A stretch of DNA of 64,000 nt from Periplaneta americana (Eukaryota; Arthropoda; Insecta; Blattodea; Blattidae), in assembly GCF_040183065.1 (NCBI RefSeq), contig NC_091119.1, forward strand, positions 187,674,043-187,738,042, written 5' to 3'. The notes beneath the pieces are model-generated. The model was not told the DNA's origin and did no database searches. It was given only the letters and a program-made list of their open reading frames with translations. Shown one piece after another: positions 11,989 to 24,497 of this stretch (positions are counted from its first letter, which is position 1; each line of letters starts with the position of its first letter). The position numbers and the translations under genes are program-made.

Positions 11989-13066
11989 CAAGGACATCAT
12001 TTTATTTTTACTAACATTTTTAATATTAACCTGTCTATACCTTTAGAGAACCGGAAACACCGCTTGCTCCCCCCTCCAAGACTGGAGTTCGATGATACTG
12101 GCGTAAAACACAAATCACTCTACTAGGTATAGGAAGGAAGAAAAGTAGTTCATCCATTTACGTAAACTAGGAAATATCGCGATTTTGAGTTTGATAATTT
12201 TCATTAGGTTTTTCATTAATCAAAGTACAGTACTGTATTAAGAATAAGTGTTTTTACTCACGAAGTGAGTTATCCATGCTAACGTATTCATTATGCGGTG
12301 TATATTATACTGTCTACAGCACATTACCGTACAATATAGAGAAAGAAATTAAATTGAAAAATAACCATAATATGAATATTTAAACACAATTTTGAAAATG
12401 GTGGCCGTTCATTTCGATACAGGCTTCAGTTCTTTTGTGCATATTATCGCACTATAGACTATTGCATCTAATTCCAATTGCCAGTTTCGTCCTTCGTACT
12501 AGTAACTCATGCTGAAATAATTCTGTACCTACTCTACATACAGTAAATTCAATCTTCACTTCTGCCCGACCCAAAAATATAAAATTACTCAGACATGCTA
12601 TTTATTGTCCGTCCAAGTGGTTATGCCGCAGGATTGTAGAATAGGAGGAAATCACGTGACAGTTAATTACTTAACGAGGCCCTTTTATTTAAGTTAAATT
12701 AAACAGCTGTATAATATTACGTAAACGTCCAATTCCTAAGAGAAATTAATGTTTTCAGAAAAGGGCTAAGACAGCCCAGCTATTACAGAGGGGCGAGCAG
12801 AAGCAGGTGGGGGAAATCGGGATGCGACGTAGGCAAACGGACAGTACCTATGCGAAAATATGATTCAATATTGAAAGCTCTTTCGTCACTGGAAAACGCG
12901 AACATATTTCTGGAACGTACTATACTCAGTAACTCAGTACTGCTTACTATCTGCGGTCTTGGTTCTGTGTGGAGTTGGAACTTCATTAGTAGAAGGGGTG
13001 GGAGTGAAGTACATTCAAAAACTCAGGTACAATAAAAAGTGAAGTAAAAATAAAATGATGTCCCTG
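11989..13066 (-). mobile_element. Mar-A copy 1, 1078-bp Tc1/mariner deletion derivative
   Basis: Flanked by TA at 11987-11988 and 13067-13068, with ~25-bp terminal inverted repeats beginning CA(A/G)GGACATCATTTTAT. On the minus strand a residue block FSSDERAFNIESYFR near 12900 resembles the N-terminal helix-turn-helix start of mariner-type transposases. Near 12380-12430 a C-terminal block ending EACIEMNGHHF... then a stop resembles the family C-terminus (usually ...GGHFEHLL). The DDE catalytic core between them is missing. A second copy of exactly 1078 bp lies inverted at 62751-63828. Confidence 0.85.
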
Positions 13067-13392
13067 TACAATCTGTGTACGAAATAAAACTTCTTTATGA
13101 CAAAATCTACGCCAAATTTTAGGTTTAAATACAGGGATGGCCACTGGGTAAAAGTAGAATTTAGTAGGCTGTGGACTGCGAACTCAACTTTAAGGAATAC
13201 CATATTGTTACGAATTTATTTTCCGTGTTTTGCAATTTTATGAACCGTGACATATTTTCGGTAAATTAACAGACATTTTCTGTGGAACCTGGAGCATTGT
13301 GCAGACACAAAATAATTTCATAACTGAATTTGGAGTTCAAGACATGGAAGGATACCCAAAAAGGATGGATAATTTTAGTATCGATGGCAGTC

Positions 13393-13452
<60 letters not shown>

Positions 13453-13863
13453 CAAACTAAAGCGTTTAGCCATGTCAAAATTTAAATTGAATAATAGCGA
13501 AAATCATTGAAAAAAATCTTGCAATGTAGAGCTCGTCACGCGTCACCGACTGAGTACAGCAGAGGGGGAGGGGAAGGTAAGGACTGCGGGCCGCTCTTGC
13601 TTAGAGTTATTGCAGCAGCCTTGATGTTGCCAAATGCTTAATAGACACACAACGATTTCCTCTAAAACGGTGAATGTTACAGAAAAAACGTATTTAGATT
13701 TTTCAAATCTGTCCTCATTATCTATTACCACTTTCATTTTGGTGCACAAGTTACCCACTTCGTATAATCTAATCTACGTTAGCTAGGGCCTACCTATCTA
13801 CTTTCCGATCGCGTCTTATCTGATATATGTCGATATATCGCGTCTAATCTTATATATCTATCG
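13067..13863. other. No gene; TA microsatellite at 13396-13450
   Basis: Unassigned apart from a perfect (TA)n run at about 13396-13450. Small frames here have no recognisable similarity. Confidence 0.6.
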
Positions 13864-13871
13864 ATCTATAG

Positions 13872-14728
13872 CATACCTACACAAACAGCGCTCAACGAGC
13901 GCGCGCGCTCCTTCGGAGCGGGAGAGCGGTGTTTACCGCTCGCCGAAACGGAGAGGAAGATACGTCAGAATGACATAGACTTGATATAGGTAGAGGAGAG
14001 GGAAACGACCACTCAGTTATCTAGTGGAGTGCAGTGTGTAGGCCTATTCTCAGTAACTGTTTCACGTTGCTTACCTACTGCTACAGTACAGTATGGAGGA
14101 ATCTAAAAGACGGAACATAACATTTAACATTTAACGATTTACAGCTCGAACTTATTGATCTTCAATGTGACCTAAGGGCTACGGATCGTTTGAATAATAC
14201 TACTAGTCTGGTTGAGTTTTACAAGACTAAACATTAGCAATAATATCCACGACTATACAGGCTGGCTGTGAAAATGATTGCTATGTTTGGCTCAACATTT
14301 ATATTTGTGAGCAACTGTTTTCTATAATCAACTGTAATAAAGGCAGGCATCGAACATCTGTAACTGATGGTTCATTACGATCAGTAGGCTACTGTTTCTT
14401 TCAGCTGCCAACAGCATAAAACCCCGTTTTCATGTACTGATAAATAAAAATATTACAAAATGATATTGTACATTTAAATAGTTATAGAATTTCTACTATT
14501 TCTATAAAATAAATATTTCTTTATTAATTAATAACAGTCCAAGATACTTTTGCAAATACTGACCGGGAATTCATTTCATAAACACTCGTAATAGTACTTT
14601 CTTTTGTGTATATTTTGTACGAGATCACCCCTTCTTCCAGTCCACCCTTATACAGAGCGCAGCTAATATCTGCATTCCGCTCATGAGCTGTGAGCCGGCT
14701 TGGAGAGCGCAAACCTTGTGCAGGCCTG
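13872..14728 (+). mobile_element. hAT-E, 857-bp non-autonomous hAT element
   Basis: An 8-bp duplication ATCTATAG flanks it (13864-13871 and 14729-14736). Ends are imperfect inverted repeats: left CATACCTACACAA, right (reverse complement) CAGGCCTGCACAA, both followed by a GCGCTC-rich subterminal zone. Inside on the plus strand are transposase relics: a block LQLELIDLQCD at about 14140-14172, LVEFYKTK further on, and a dimerisation-domain piece CEQLFSIINCNKG...RTSVTDG near 14305-14375 after a frameshift. The N-terminal and catalytic regions are deleted. The family resembles GTF2IRD2/ZBED5-like hAT transposases. Confidence 0.8.
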
Positions 14729-14736
14729 ATCTATAG

Positions 14737-15051
14737 CGTCTGATCGATCTATATTTATTTACTATATACCAGGTATGCTCAAAATTGTAAAAGCCCCGAT
14801 TACACGGATGATGCTGCACTGCATAACACACACAGTGTACGGACTGGGCTCCGCAACTACATTGCAGCACCGCCCGTAGCATAGTTCTCACACTCTTACA
14901 AATACGGATAATAAACTGAATTTGAAAAAGGAAAGAGTATACACTGTAATATTCAGTTATTACATTATGTATTATATTTAATATAGTTATGATATAATAA
15001 TATCATAGATAATATCATTTTCATATTCCACCATACAGTCTACTTTGCGGT
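14737..15051. other. No feature recognised
   Basis: AT-rich gap between hAT-E and the hAT pseudogene. It may contain the unrecognised 3' end of that element. Confidence 0.4.
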
Positions 15052-15690
15052 CTATTCAAAATCTGCATTCTTTTCTGCAAGTAATCGGGAATCTATTTCC
15101 AACGAATTTACTGCAATGCGCTAAAGATGCTCATCTGTTAATCGGGACCTATGTTTGGATTTAGTAACCTTCATTCGCGAAAATAATTGTTCGCACATAT
15201 ATGTCGAGGCGAAGGTAGCTAACATAGTGGCAACGAATAAGCTTACCTTGTAATATTTAGTTTTGTTCATTTTTTAAATAATTTTATGCTTGTCAAGTCA
15301 TATTCTCTGTATTTACTTCTGAATTCTACGTTACTTAGTAAATCAATTAACTCGTCCTGGAACTGCACTCTCACGGATTGTACTAAATTTATGAAAAGAT
15401 TAACAAAAATACTAATATCACTCTCCATACATCTAAAATCACTAAATCTATGTTCTGTGAATTCACATTTGAACTGTTGCAGTACAGAGACATAATTAAC
15501 TATATTTTGTTCAGGCACCATACATCTCTTTACAAGTTCACCATCCGTGAAGGGTTTTACTGACTTACCTAATTCCCAACATACTACATAGGCTAACTTG
15601 CTCCAAAACATAGACTCTGAATTGTTCGACTCTCTTCAATGTTTGGCCTTTCATGAAGTGCTTTCAATTCTTGAAGCTGTAGTGCACGTT
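15052..15690 (-). pseudogene. hAT transposase pseudogene (GTF2IRD2/ZBED5-like)
   Basis: Relic of a hAT-family DNA transposase. The 114-residue open part (15267-15611) contains AYVVCWELGKSVKPFTDGE, the family's conserved PFTDGE box. Directly after a deletion come HRFSDFRCMESDISIF and QDELIDLL, which normally lie a few hundred residues downstream. A frameshift at about 15265 leads into the C-terminal dimerisation domain at 15052-15262, with FASTYMCEQLFSRMK and HRSRLTDEHL then an in-frame stop. Intact relatives run 500-700 residues; this has under a third. Terminal repeats were not resolved. Non-functional. Confidence 0.82.
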
Positions 15691-17070
15691 GCACCCCTGA
15701 AAAAGTATTTTATCAAAATATCTATTTCTGCTGGAATAAAATCACCACAATAACAATAATAATAGGTCTAATAATAATAATAATAACGTTGGTATATGAA
15801 AATAGGCTATATTACAGAAAACAGCTTCTCTGTCACTTCGGCATGTTCTGGGTAGCAGAGTCTATAATGTAGTTTTATGTTGCTCAGTAGTATTCTTGAC
15901 AGTACCTTACAATATAGTAATCACTTTCCGTTTTCACCGAACGTACAACAAAAATAGTCTTCCTCCCACACTGTACGGAATGATCGTTTGCTTACAGAAG
16001 GTTTTGACTGTGTCATTGTCCCGCACTGTTCGTGCGTTTTCTAAGTACTTGAACTGCCTTCTGCAGCCATCCGTCGAGCTTCGAACGGGGAACAGCACGC
16101 TTTACATTCGAAGGTTGTGATTACAGAACGTAATCGGGAGTCAGAGAATGAGCATACCTGCTATATACATACACACATTTTTCTTCCGTCTTGGGTACAT
16201 ACGTCTATCGATCAATCGTCTCTGATTTACATATTATACTATCAAAGTTACAGTATATATTGTAGGCTATTCCCTGTCTGGTTTCTGGCTAATTTCTTTG
16301 TTGTTTTAAAGGCTGGGTTCCCTCAGGCTACTCATTAGATAAGTAACTTACTTATGGTGTGGCCTGTACGAAGTAATGTTACACACGGTTCCTTTTAAGT
16401 TGTCCACCTACGTATATCAGTCGTATTGTGATCTAGACTCGGCGCGAGTAGTTAGTAATGGCAGCAGTTGTAATGAACGGACGTGTGGACAGACAGACAT
16501 TCGAAGAGAAAAACTTTACAGTCAGACGGGCAGGTGCAATTATTATTATTATTCGATAATGTAAGCACGTCACGATTCCAGTAATTGTTTGTCGGGATGG
16601 AACCATCCGCTTGCCGAGATTGGAGGAGCACAAGAAGCTTTCTGGTTCTCGCACAAAACGTCCGTCTTGAGATATCTTGCATAGTCTTCAGACATTTAAT
16701 CTCGAAGACTTGTGTATCTGACGTAATAAGCGAAATATCTTCCTCCTTCCACCTCTCTGTCTTGTGTTGTACACGGTTTTATAGCCAAATAATTGGTTTT
16801 ATCTCTTGAGCACACGATTCTCCTTCAACAGTTCCGTCATTCAAATGTTTTTTTGAGTTCGGCCGTCCGACAACCAGTCTGTGAGGTCTCTGTCTTTCTA
16901 CCTACTTGATAATTACCGAGTTACATTTTTCATAGTAACGATAAAGAAAAGCTAGGAATTACATGACATGAATGTTTTATGTAAGGTTTAGGAAAGCAAT
17001 AAAACGAAAGTGAAAATCCAAAATCAACGTTCTATAACATGGATAGGAGGAGGTTCAATTGAAAGAGAGC
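15691..17070. other. No gene recognised
   Basis: Unassigned. Contains short ATT/AAT runs (15760-15785 and 16538-16553). Several 60-76 residue frames on both strands have no recognisable similarity. Confidence 0.4.
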
Positions 17071-17489
17071 TATAATTCCTGTCGCTCTAATTTCCGGCAG
17101 CCAATCACGTTGCAGGTCGGCTACATTTAAACGTGTGCGTCTTGTGATTCGCTGATGAAGATGTAAAGCATTTCCTAAGGCTGGATAAATATTTAATATA
17201 TAATCGCACGCCATTTTGGCTCTTTCGTTGGCGTTCGCAGAAAGCACACGAGGATGTTATTTGCCGCTCAATTATTTGCTGAATTACAGTGCGTTTGATT
17301 TATTATCATAGGAGCTACGACATGATAATGTTTAACGGTGTGGCAAATAGATATCTCGTCTGGTAGCTCGGCAACGAAAGAACAAAAATGGCGAACGATA
17401 CTACCTATCTAGACTTTATAGAGCCTTTACTTCCTAAGACGTAAGCAAAGAGGAGGAGTCATGCCGGGAATAACAGCGTCGCGACTATA
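17071..17489 (+). mobile_element. MITE-T copy 1
   Basis: About 419 bp starting TATAATTCCTGTCGC and ending GCGTCGCGACTATA. It matches 53099-53514 (inverted), 59645-60060 and 60309-60720 closely. Short terminal inverted repeats TATAGTC(C/G)CG are clearer in the other copies. No coding capacity. Superfamily not assigned. Confidence 0.82.
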
Positions 17490-18280
17490 AAATGTATATA
17501 ATAATTGTTGCATATTAGTTTGTTGAAAACTGACGAAATATTATACAGTAGACAGGATGTAAACAATATGAACTGTCACAAAAATACTGGTGGTAGAGCA
17601 AAAATAACTGAAGAAAAAAGTCAGATGTTGTTTATGTGTAAGTGTCACGGGTTTCCCAGAAAAAAAATGTGTCTTGTGAGTCTAACATGTTTGGAAAAGA
17701 GCATAGACAGCCATTATGTAGACTGTCTTGCCCTGTATGTACGCTGAAGCAGTCATTTGTTACTTCATTGTGTATTGATAATAGGTGATCATTGTATGTG
17801 TAACGTAAACGGCGACGCTGCGATCTTATGCTCTTACACTATGCGAGAGAGAAAGACATATCTAGTCTGTTACTAGAATAAGAGAACTATCAAACTGCAC
17901 AGATAACGTAATACCAGCGCTGTGTATTAGTACAAGCAACAGCCATTTCACAAACAGAATAGTAGGGTAATATTGCATATAAGAAACACGTCATATTTTA
18001 CTTTAAGAAGGATGGTGAGAAGGACATTGATGGCAAATCCAATCTACAGTGTCAATGATTTTAGCAATATTACGTTTTAGATACTATTTGTTTTAACCTC
18101 ATGTAATTGACAAATCTGTACATTTTAACCTGATTTTATACTATTTCTTTTAAAACTTTTGTGATTATCTGGTGATTGTATATTTATTTTTTTTATTCTT
18201 ACATTTATTCATATTGTAGTAGCCATGTATTATATATATCTACTCTGAAGTTGTCTATGGCTATAAATCGCTGAATGACA
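17490..18280. other. No gene recognised
   Basis: Contains an 80-residue frame (17505-17747) with several Cys residues but no motif I recognise. Treat as non-coding unless transcription is shown. Confidence 0.4.
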
Positions 18281-18855
<575 letters not shown>

Positions 18856-19271
18856 CTACCCATCTACCCACCCATCCATCCATGTGTCGGAGGTTGGGTG
18901 CATGGTCATTGGCAATAACATTTACATTCAGTTGAAATGTAAAGAAGTAATTAAACTACTGTTAATCTTAAAAACATGGTACAGTATTTTACAAATGAAA
19001 AATATAATGATAAGAAATAATTGAATTTCACTAGACGTTTTGTACAGTATAACGATATGTACTGCCTATATAATTCTGGCAGTTCATGTCGTTTACATCC
19101 TGTATATCTTCATGTTTGCAATAAAAAAACATGCAATAATTTCTTTGAGCACTACAAATGCGAGCTTATTTGCATTTGACAAGGTGACACAGTTCAAAAA
19201 CATTTGGAAAAAATAAATGTGCAAGGCCAAAGTCTCTAATGATGTGGTAAAATCTTTTTATTTGATATGAT
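18856..19271. other. No feature recognised
   Basis: AT-rich sequence between the microsatellite and SINE-B copy 2. Confidence 0.45.
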
Positions 19272-19466
19272 TATTTAACGACGCTGTATCAACATTAACT
19301 GCTGGGTTACTTAGAGTCGATGGAATTGGCGATAGGGAGATGGTATTTGGTGAGATTATCTCTGACATTCCACTTATAGTTGATGAAAACCTCGGAAAAA
19401 CCCTATTAGGTAAGAAGCCCAAGCGGTAATCAAACTCACACCCGAGCGCAACTCTGGATCAGCAGG
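19272..19466 (-). mobile_element. SINE-B copy 2, head-truncated
   Basis: Matches 5279-5523 (ATTTAACGACGCTGTATCAA, GAGATGGTATTTGG, CCCGAGCGCAACTCTGGATC) but stops inside the tRNA-derived head at about 19466. Confidence 0.8.
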
Positions 19467-19544
19467 TATTATTGATTGAAAATATATTAACTTACGTTCT
19501 TTTGTACTGAACTTTTTTTTTAGTTTATTCACGTTGCCTTACAG

Positions 19545-20706
19545 CAGTCATGCCAACTGATGCCCATAGAAGCAAGTGCGCGCTTTAGAGCTCAGGAGAG
19601 CCTGAGCGCTTTACAGCGGAAAGTAAAGAGACAGACGAAAGAGGTACCATGACGCTTGGTCCAGCTATATTCAGGGATGGCCAGAGCTGATTCAATAGAT
19701 AAAGGGAAGAGAACTTATTAAAAATGTATCCATGTTAATTTTTACATTTGTCTGAGAAGTATAAGTTCATAATAAGAATGTAAGTTTTAATTTTAATGCT
19801 CATTTTTCGCAAGTTTGATTTTTTTTATTCAAAAGAAAAATTTTTTCAACTTTTTTTATAGAAAAGTTAAATTTCCAGATATAGACCTATTTATTTAGTA
19901 GCCTTACGGAATGGTTTCTTAAATCTAATATACCGTAAATACGTATTACTGAAGATAGTGTATTGAAAATTTTGAAAATATTCGCATGGAAATTGTTTGT
20001 AAGGAAATGAATTAACAAAGCAACTACCGTTACATCGTAAGTAAAATAACGTGCCCATGTGTTGTAAAAATGTCAGTTCTATAGCTTCAGCAGTTTTCGA
20101 GAAAATAATTTAATATTCTGATGATAGGAAGTTGGTCACCAATTTCACCTTAAAAACATAATGCGATAAGAGTTTTGTTATGGAATATTAGTTACACTTA
20201 AAACATATACAGCACCTAGGTAACTTTGCTTTTACTGTAATATTGTTTTGATTAGTTTATTGATTACTTTTATAAGGCTAAAGGTGCCATCAATATCAAT
20301 TCCAACTTATCATGTCATACTCAGTCTCTTTTTTTGAGATATCACTTTCTTTATGAATGATGTGTTTCATCCATTTAGTACAGTATAGTTGTACTACTAT
20401 GGAATTTATGTGAAATTCTTCTTAACTTTTTATTATGTTATTAACATTTAAAACACAACTGCAATATTAAGAAATTGGTGTTAGTACTTTTGTTTTACAG
20501 ACAATAGAGATACTATCAAACAAAAAAAAAAGCCATATAAAAGTAACGACATAAAATTTCACGTTCCGTTTGAAGTTTGTACATCACTGTTTTCTTAAAC
20601 CAACAGGCTGTTTTTCATACACACAACCCTTCCTCTTTCCATATTTAGCGCTTGATGCCCGCGCACGATGTCAAGGTCAGAAAAATGGCTTGCTTTGACA
20701 TCACTG
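19545..20706. mobile_element. hAT-A copy 1, 1162 bp, non-coding
   Basis: Flanked by the 8-bp duplication CCTTACAG (19537-19544 and 20707-20714). Ends are CAGTCATGCCAACTG and, read inwards from the other side, CAGTGATGTCAAAGC. No transposase remnant recognised. A second copy, inverted and carrying two later insertions, is at 51979-53614. Confidence 0.85.
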
Positions 20707-20714
20707 CCTTACAG

Positions 20715-22030
20715 ATACTTCCAACGTTTCGGAACTAGCCATTCTTAATTGGATTAAATGGAACCCTCCATTTCCCTTGACTTAAGTAATGATGAAACAA
20801 ATACGCGAATCCAAAACGTTGCAAGTTTTTTTACATATCTACGTCACGATACAAAAACAAATTGTCGCACGAAGTAGAACACAATGATTATTTTTATTCG
20901 CAGTTACGTTTTTCTCATTATTTTTCTTAGATTCTTATATCATTAAGAATTTCGAGGTAATTAAAAATTGCATTCTTACTCAATGCCTTAGATCTCTATC
21001 AACAATCGTAGTTGCTGGTACCAAAAGTGCATAGACATACATCAGTGAAGAATGAGTAATACCCTTGGCGGAGGGAAGGTTTGATGAAAGGACCCAGTTA
21101 TGTGAGGGGGGCCACTCTATGCGTGGCCACTGTTTCCGGGGCGGAAGAGATATTACCCCTGAGGGAGAGGGTGAGATTCAGAATTGTGTCTGGACTTATC
21201 TCGCAAGACGCATCGCACTCTGTCCGCCCCGTCCACGACTTCTCCATTTATCCTACACCCCCGTCCCTAGGACCGCTACACTACTGACCACACGTCCTTG
21301 TATTGTAGCCAGGGCAATCGTTTCTCTACGTCTTTATTCTCCTGATTGTTATGCATCCCGATCGCTCTCTACTGTCCATCTTTTGTGAACCGTTTGAATG
21401 CGATGATTTAAGTTCTAGAATCATTTGTTTTTCGTGAAATGTGCTACCCTGCCATCATCTCAGACTGCACATGTAAGTGAACCTGATGTAGCTTTTCTTA
21501 AATTAATTATATTTCTTTATCCTCGAAATAGCTAAAAAAGAAACACCCTCTTTTATTCTAATATTATTGTTGGCTCTGATAAATTTTAGTTCTGCATCCA
21601 TTCGTGCAAAATAGTATATTACGATGCAAGGTCGGAAAATGGTTTTTACAAAATCGAGGAAAAGTTTAAAAACTCGCTCTGCTTGTTTCTCAATTTCCGA
21701 GATTTTGTAATGCACCTTCACAAACGTGTATTTACAGTATTTTTTACACGACAGTATATTTTGAGAATAATATTTTTAAAAATCTTAATATACAGTAGAC
21801 CTACGTACAGTTGTCAAAAAAAAAGTGGCCGCACTCGTGAACAGCAAATATTTTCTAAGTCCTCTTCGGGTCACGGCGATGTTACACAATGCATGTGCTT
21901 GTAGAAGCAGTTCCGGAGCTATGGAAGTATTCCATAACTGTGTCTCGTAGACCAGCGGTAGAATGCTGGCTTAATGATTCGAAATGATTCGAAGGCTGTG
22001 GGTAGGGCCTTCTTTAAGTTTTCATTTTAT
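20715..22030. other. No gene supported; CpG-rich patch
   Basis: 21060-21400 is GC- and CpG-richer than its surroundings and carries frames of 107 and 68 residues on one strand in different phases, with no recognised similarity. A tRNA-like phrase (GACCAGCGGTAGAATGC) at 21951-21967 may be a SINE head fragment but is too weak to call. Confidence 0.35.
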
Positions 22031-22034
22031 TTTT

Positions 22035-22405
22035 AATCGTTTTTAGCGATATAAATGATATTAAAATTATCATTTATATTTTGTTATCGTTCCTTATGGA
22101 TATAAGCTATTTATATTTTGTTATGTTTCTTTTAGCGATATAAGTAATATTCAAGTTATAATTTTTTGTATTCTGTTATCGTTCTTTAGAGATATAAATA
22201 ATATTGAAGTCATCATTTGTATTCTGTTACCGTTGTTTAACGATATGAATAATATTCACGTTTTTTTATATTCTGTTATCATTCTTTAGCGATATAAATA
22301 ATATTCAAGTAATCATTTATATTCTGTTTTCGTTCTTTAGCGTTATAAATAATATTCAAGTTATTTATATTCTGTTATTGTTCTTTCGCGATATAAATAA
22401 TCTGT
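22035..22405. repeat. Minisatellite, ~55-bp unit, left part
   Basis: Roughly seven diverged units of TATTCTGTTATCGTTCTTT, AGCGATATAAATAATATTCA. The same unit reappears at 23600-23715, beyond repeat Z. Confidence 0.85.
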
Positions 22406-22446
22406 ATTTTATGTAAGTAATTATTATAATACAAATAACCATTTTT

Positions 22447-23548
22447 CAACAGTAATCTCACTAGACGTTTTGATTTATCTAGAGAAAATCAAAACTCGAG
22501 TGGGATTTAATTGACTATTACACGATTAGAAGAAAGTATATAAAGGTTCGAAGTAACGAAGTACTCCAATACAATAAAATATTAATTGACTTACGAAAAT
22601 ACAACTGTCTTCAAATGTATTATTGTACCATCTCAACATTACAAATATTACATGCTAGATGGCAGTAGTGTTTTTATACAGACACTGTAATGATTACTAT
22701 TCAATAAATCTTAATATTAAACAATCTCTGATACGTGACTATCCATAATATCATATAGCAGAAGTTCTTTTTATCCTCTCAGAGCAGAAACTATAACATA
22801 ACCTAACTAATATACACAAGTGTTAGAAAAGTTTTAATTAACGACGATGACATAAAAAATAAACATGAATAATTTTAAAAGGAATAATTATTGAATGTAC
22901 AATTTTCAAATTTGAATGTGGTTGGTGGTTCAATTGATGTTATATTGAACGTGTGCGTAATAGAAGTGGAACTCGTTGATTTAGGCCTACATGGTGTATT
23001 CAACTTATTCAGCATTTCCGAATGAATAATTTTAAAAGGAATAATTATTGAATGTACAATTTTCAAATTTGAATGTGTTTGGTGGTTCAATTGATGTTAT
23101 ATGGGACGTGTGCATAATAAAAGTGGAACTCGTTGATTTAGGCCTACATGGTGTATTCAACTTATTCAGGATTTCCGAATGGTGCTCTTCATTTATTTGT
23201 AAATCGGATTTCAGAAGATGCATAGGTATGATCAGTGATTTTTATTAATTCTTGTTCTTGAATGCCAATGCGAGTCATATTTGAAACTGCTGTGCATCGA
23301 CTGGAGTGATTTGTAATTTTATATATATTTTTGACGTCCAGACCAGCGCAGTTTCAAATGTTGGCAAACAAAGAAACAAATGCTAGGGACGCGATAAAAT
23401 TAAACAAATGCTAGGGACTCGATAAAATTAAACAAATGCTAGGGACGCGATAAAATTGTGCGATAAGCAGCCATAATTGGTTGAAATACGTCCTTTCGTA
23501 CCGTTTTATTGGTCAAAAGTAGTATGACGTAGTAAGAGTGTAATAGTC
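22447..23548. mobile_element. Repeat Z copy 1
   Basis: About 1.1 kb closely matching 45910-47124. One end has a hairpin (GACGTTTTGATTT ... AAAATCAAAACTCG, 22467-22501). Inside are two tandem 157-bp units (GAATAATTTTAAAAGG at 22867 and 23024) and three tandem ~28-bp units (AAACAAATGCTAGGGAC, 23370-23457). No terminal inverted repeats and no clear target duplication. A Helitron-like element is possible but unproven. Confidence 0.8.
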
Positions 23549-23599
23549 TTTGTAAAATAGGTTATTTTATTTAATATATATAATATCTTATATTAATTA

Positions 23600-23715
23600 A
23601 ACAAACCGATATTTATCATTTATATTCTGTTATCATTCTTTAGTGATACAATATAAAAAATACTCAAGTTATAATTTATATTCAGTTATCGTTCTTTAGC
23701 GATATAAATAACAGA
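23600..23715. repeat. Minisatellite, ~55-bp unit, right part
   Basis: Two or so units with the same TATATTCTGTTATC and CTTTAGCGATATAAAT phrases as 22035-22405. Confidence 0.8.
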
Positions 23716-23794
23716 AATTTAATATTAGGTTTGGAACAATACAGTTGCGTAATACAGGTGTTAGTTTTTCTTTTTATATTATTACATTATACTA

Positions 23795-23900
23795 TCTTGA
23801 ATCACCATAAAATGAAAAGGAATGACGAGGAATTGGACCTGAGACGTTGACATCTAAATTCCGACGTTCTTCTGCTGAGCTACGAGGGCACAAGTGTGGA
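23795..23900 (-). mobile_element. tRNA-like SINE head fragment
   Basis: The minus strand reads GCCCTCGTAGCTCAGCAGAA (box A-like) and, ~45 bp later, CAGGTCCAATTCC (box B-like). It lacks a closed acceptor stem. Family unlike SINE-A to D; low-moderate certainty. Confidence 0.5.
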
Positions 23901-24386
23901 AACATTTGCGGAAAAATTGGCCCAATCCCCTCCTCCATTACACTATGAACAACTGACTGAAGGTTAGCAGTCTGACCAATGTGCAAACTTCATCATCAAC
24001 CTCAATGTGAAGGAGTAAAAACTATTCAGATACTTGTAATATTTCGTATTCAATTGGAATAATTTTTATTTCTTTTTGTTAAGTGAAGTACGAATTATTT
24101 AAATATAGTTCAATACATTCCAAATGCAGTGATTTGTTTCGTATAATGTAAGTTCTATGAATTAACATTAGCTTTTACGTATGAATTTTACATGCATTGT
24201 AGGATTGTAGCATATATAGAAGAGAGAACTGTCAATACCTTTCTAGTTTTGTATATACTGTAGGTTGGAAATTCTGAATTTAGTGAAATTAACTTTCAGT
24301 CGTGGCGACCGTTTGCTGTAACGACGCGAAAACACACTATCGTGCAAAAAATATTGATATATTCTGGTTGGAACAGGGTACTTGGT

Positions 24387-24497
24387 TGTGGTTTTTCCCG
24401 GGGTTTTCCCTCACCATTAAGAGCAAATGCTGATTAACTTTCGACGCTGGACACTAGACTTGTTTCGCTGGGATTATCACCTTCATTTCGATCAGAC
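24387..24497 (+). mobile_element. SINE-A internal fragment
   Basis: Carries the SINE-A body phrases GGTTTTTCCCGGGGTTTTCC, AGCAAATGCTG and GATTATCACCTTCATTTC. Both head and tail are missing. Confidence 0.75.

Noticed and set aside
12783..12986. Independent gene of 67 residues
   Set aside because: It lies within Mar-A and contains its N-terminal transposase scrap; the same sequence is present in Mar-A copy 2.
14768..15690. TIRs for the hAT pseudogene (CAGGTATGCTCAAAA at 14770 and GCACCCCTG near 15699)
   Set aside because: The ends resemble hAT termini individually, but the flanking 8-mers do not match, so no target duplication supports them.
17505..17747. 80-residue frame with several cysteines
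   Set aside because: Cys spacing fits no zinc-finger or secreted-peptide pattern I know, and there is no signal peptide or context support.
21065..21388. 107-residue frame in a GC-rich patch
   Set aside because: An overlapping frame is equally open and no motif is recognisable. Kept only as a CpG-rich observation.
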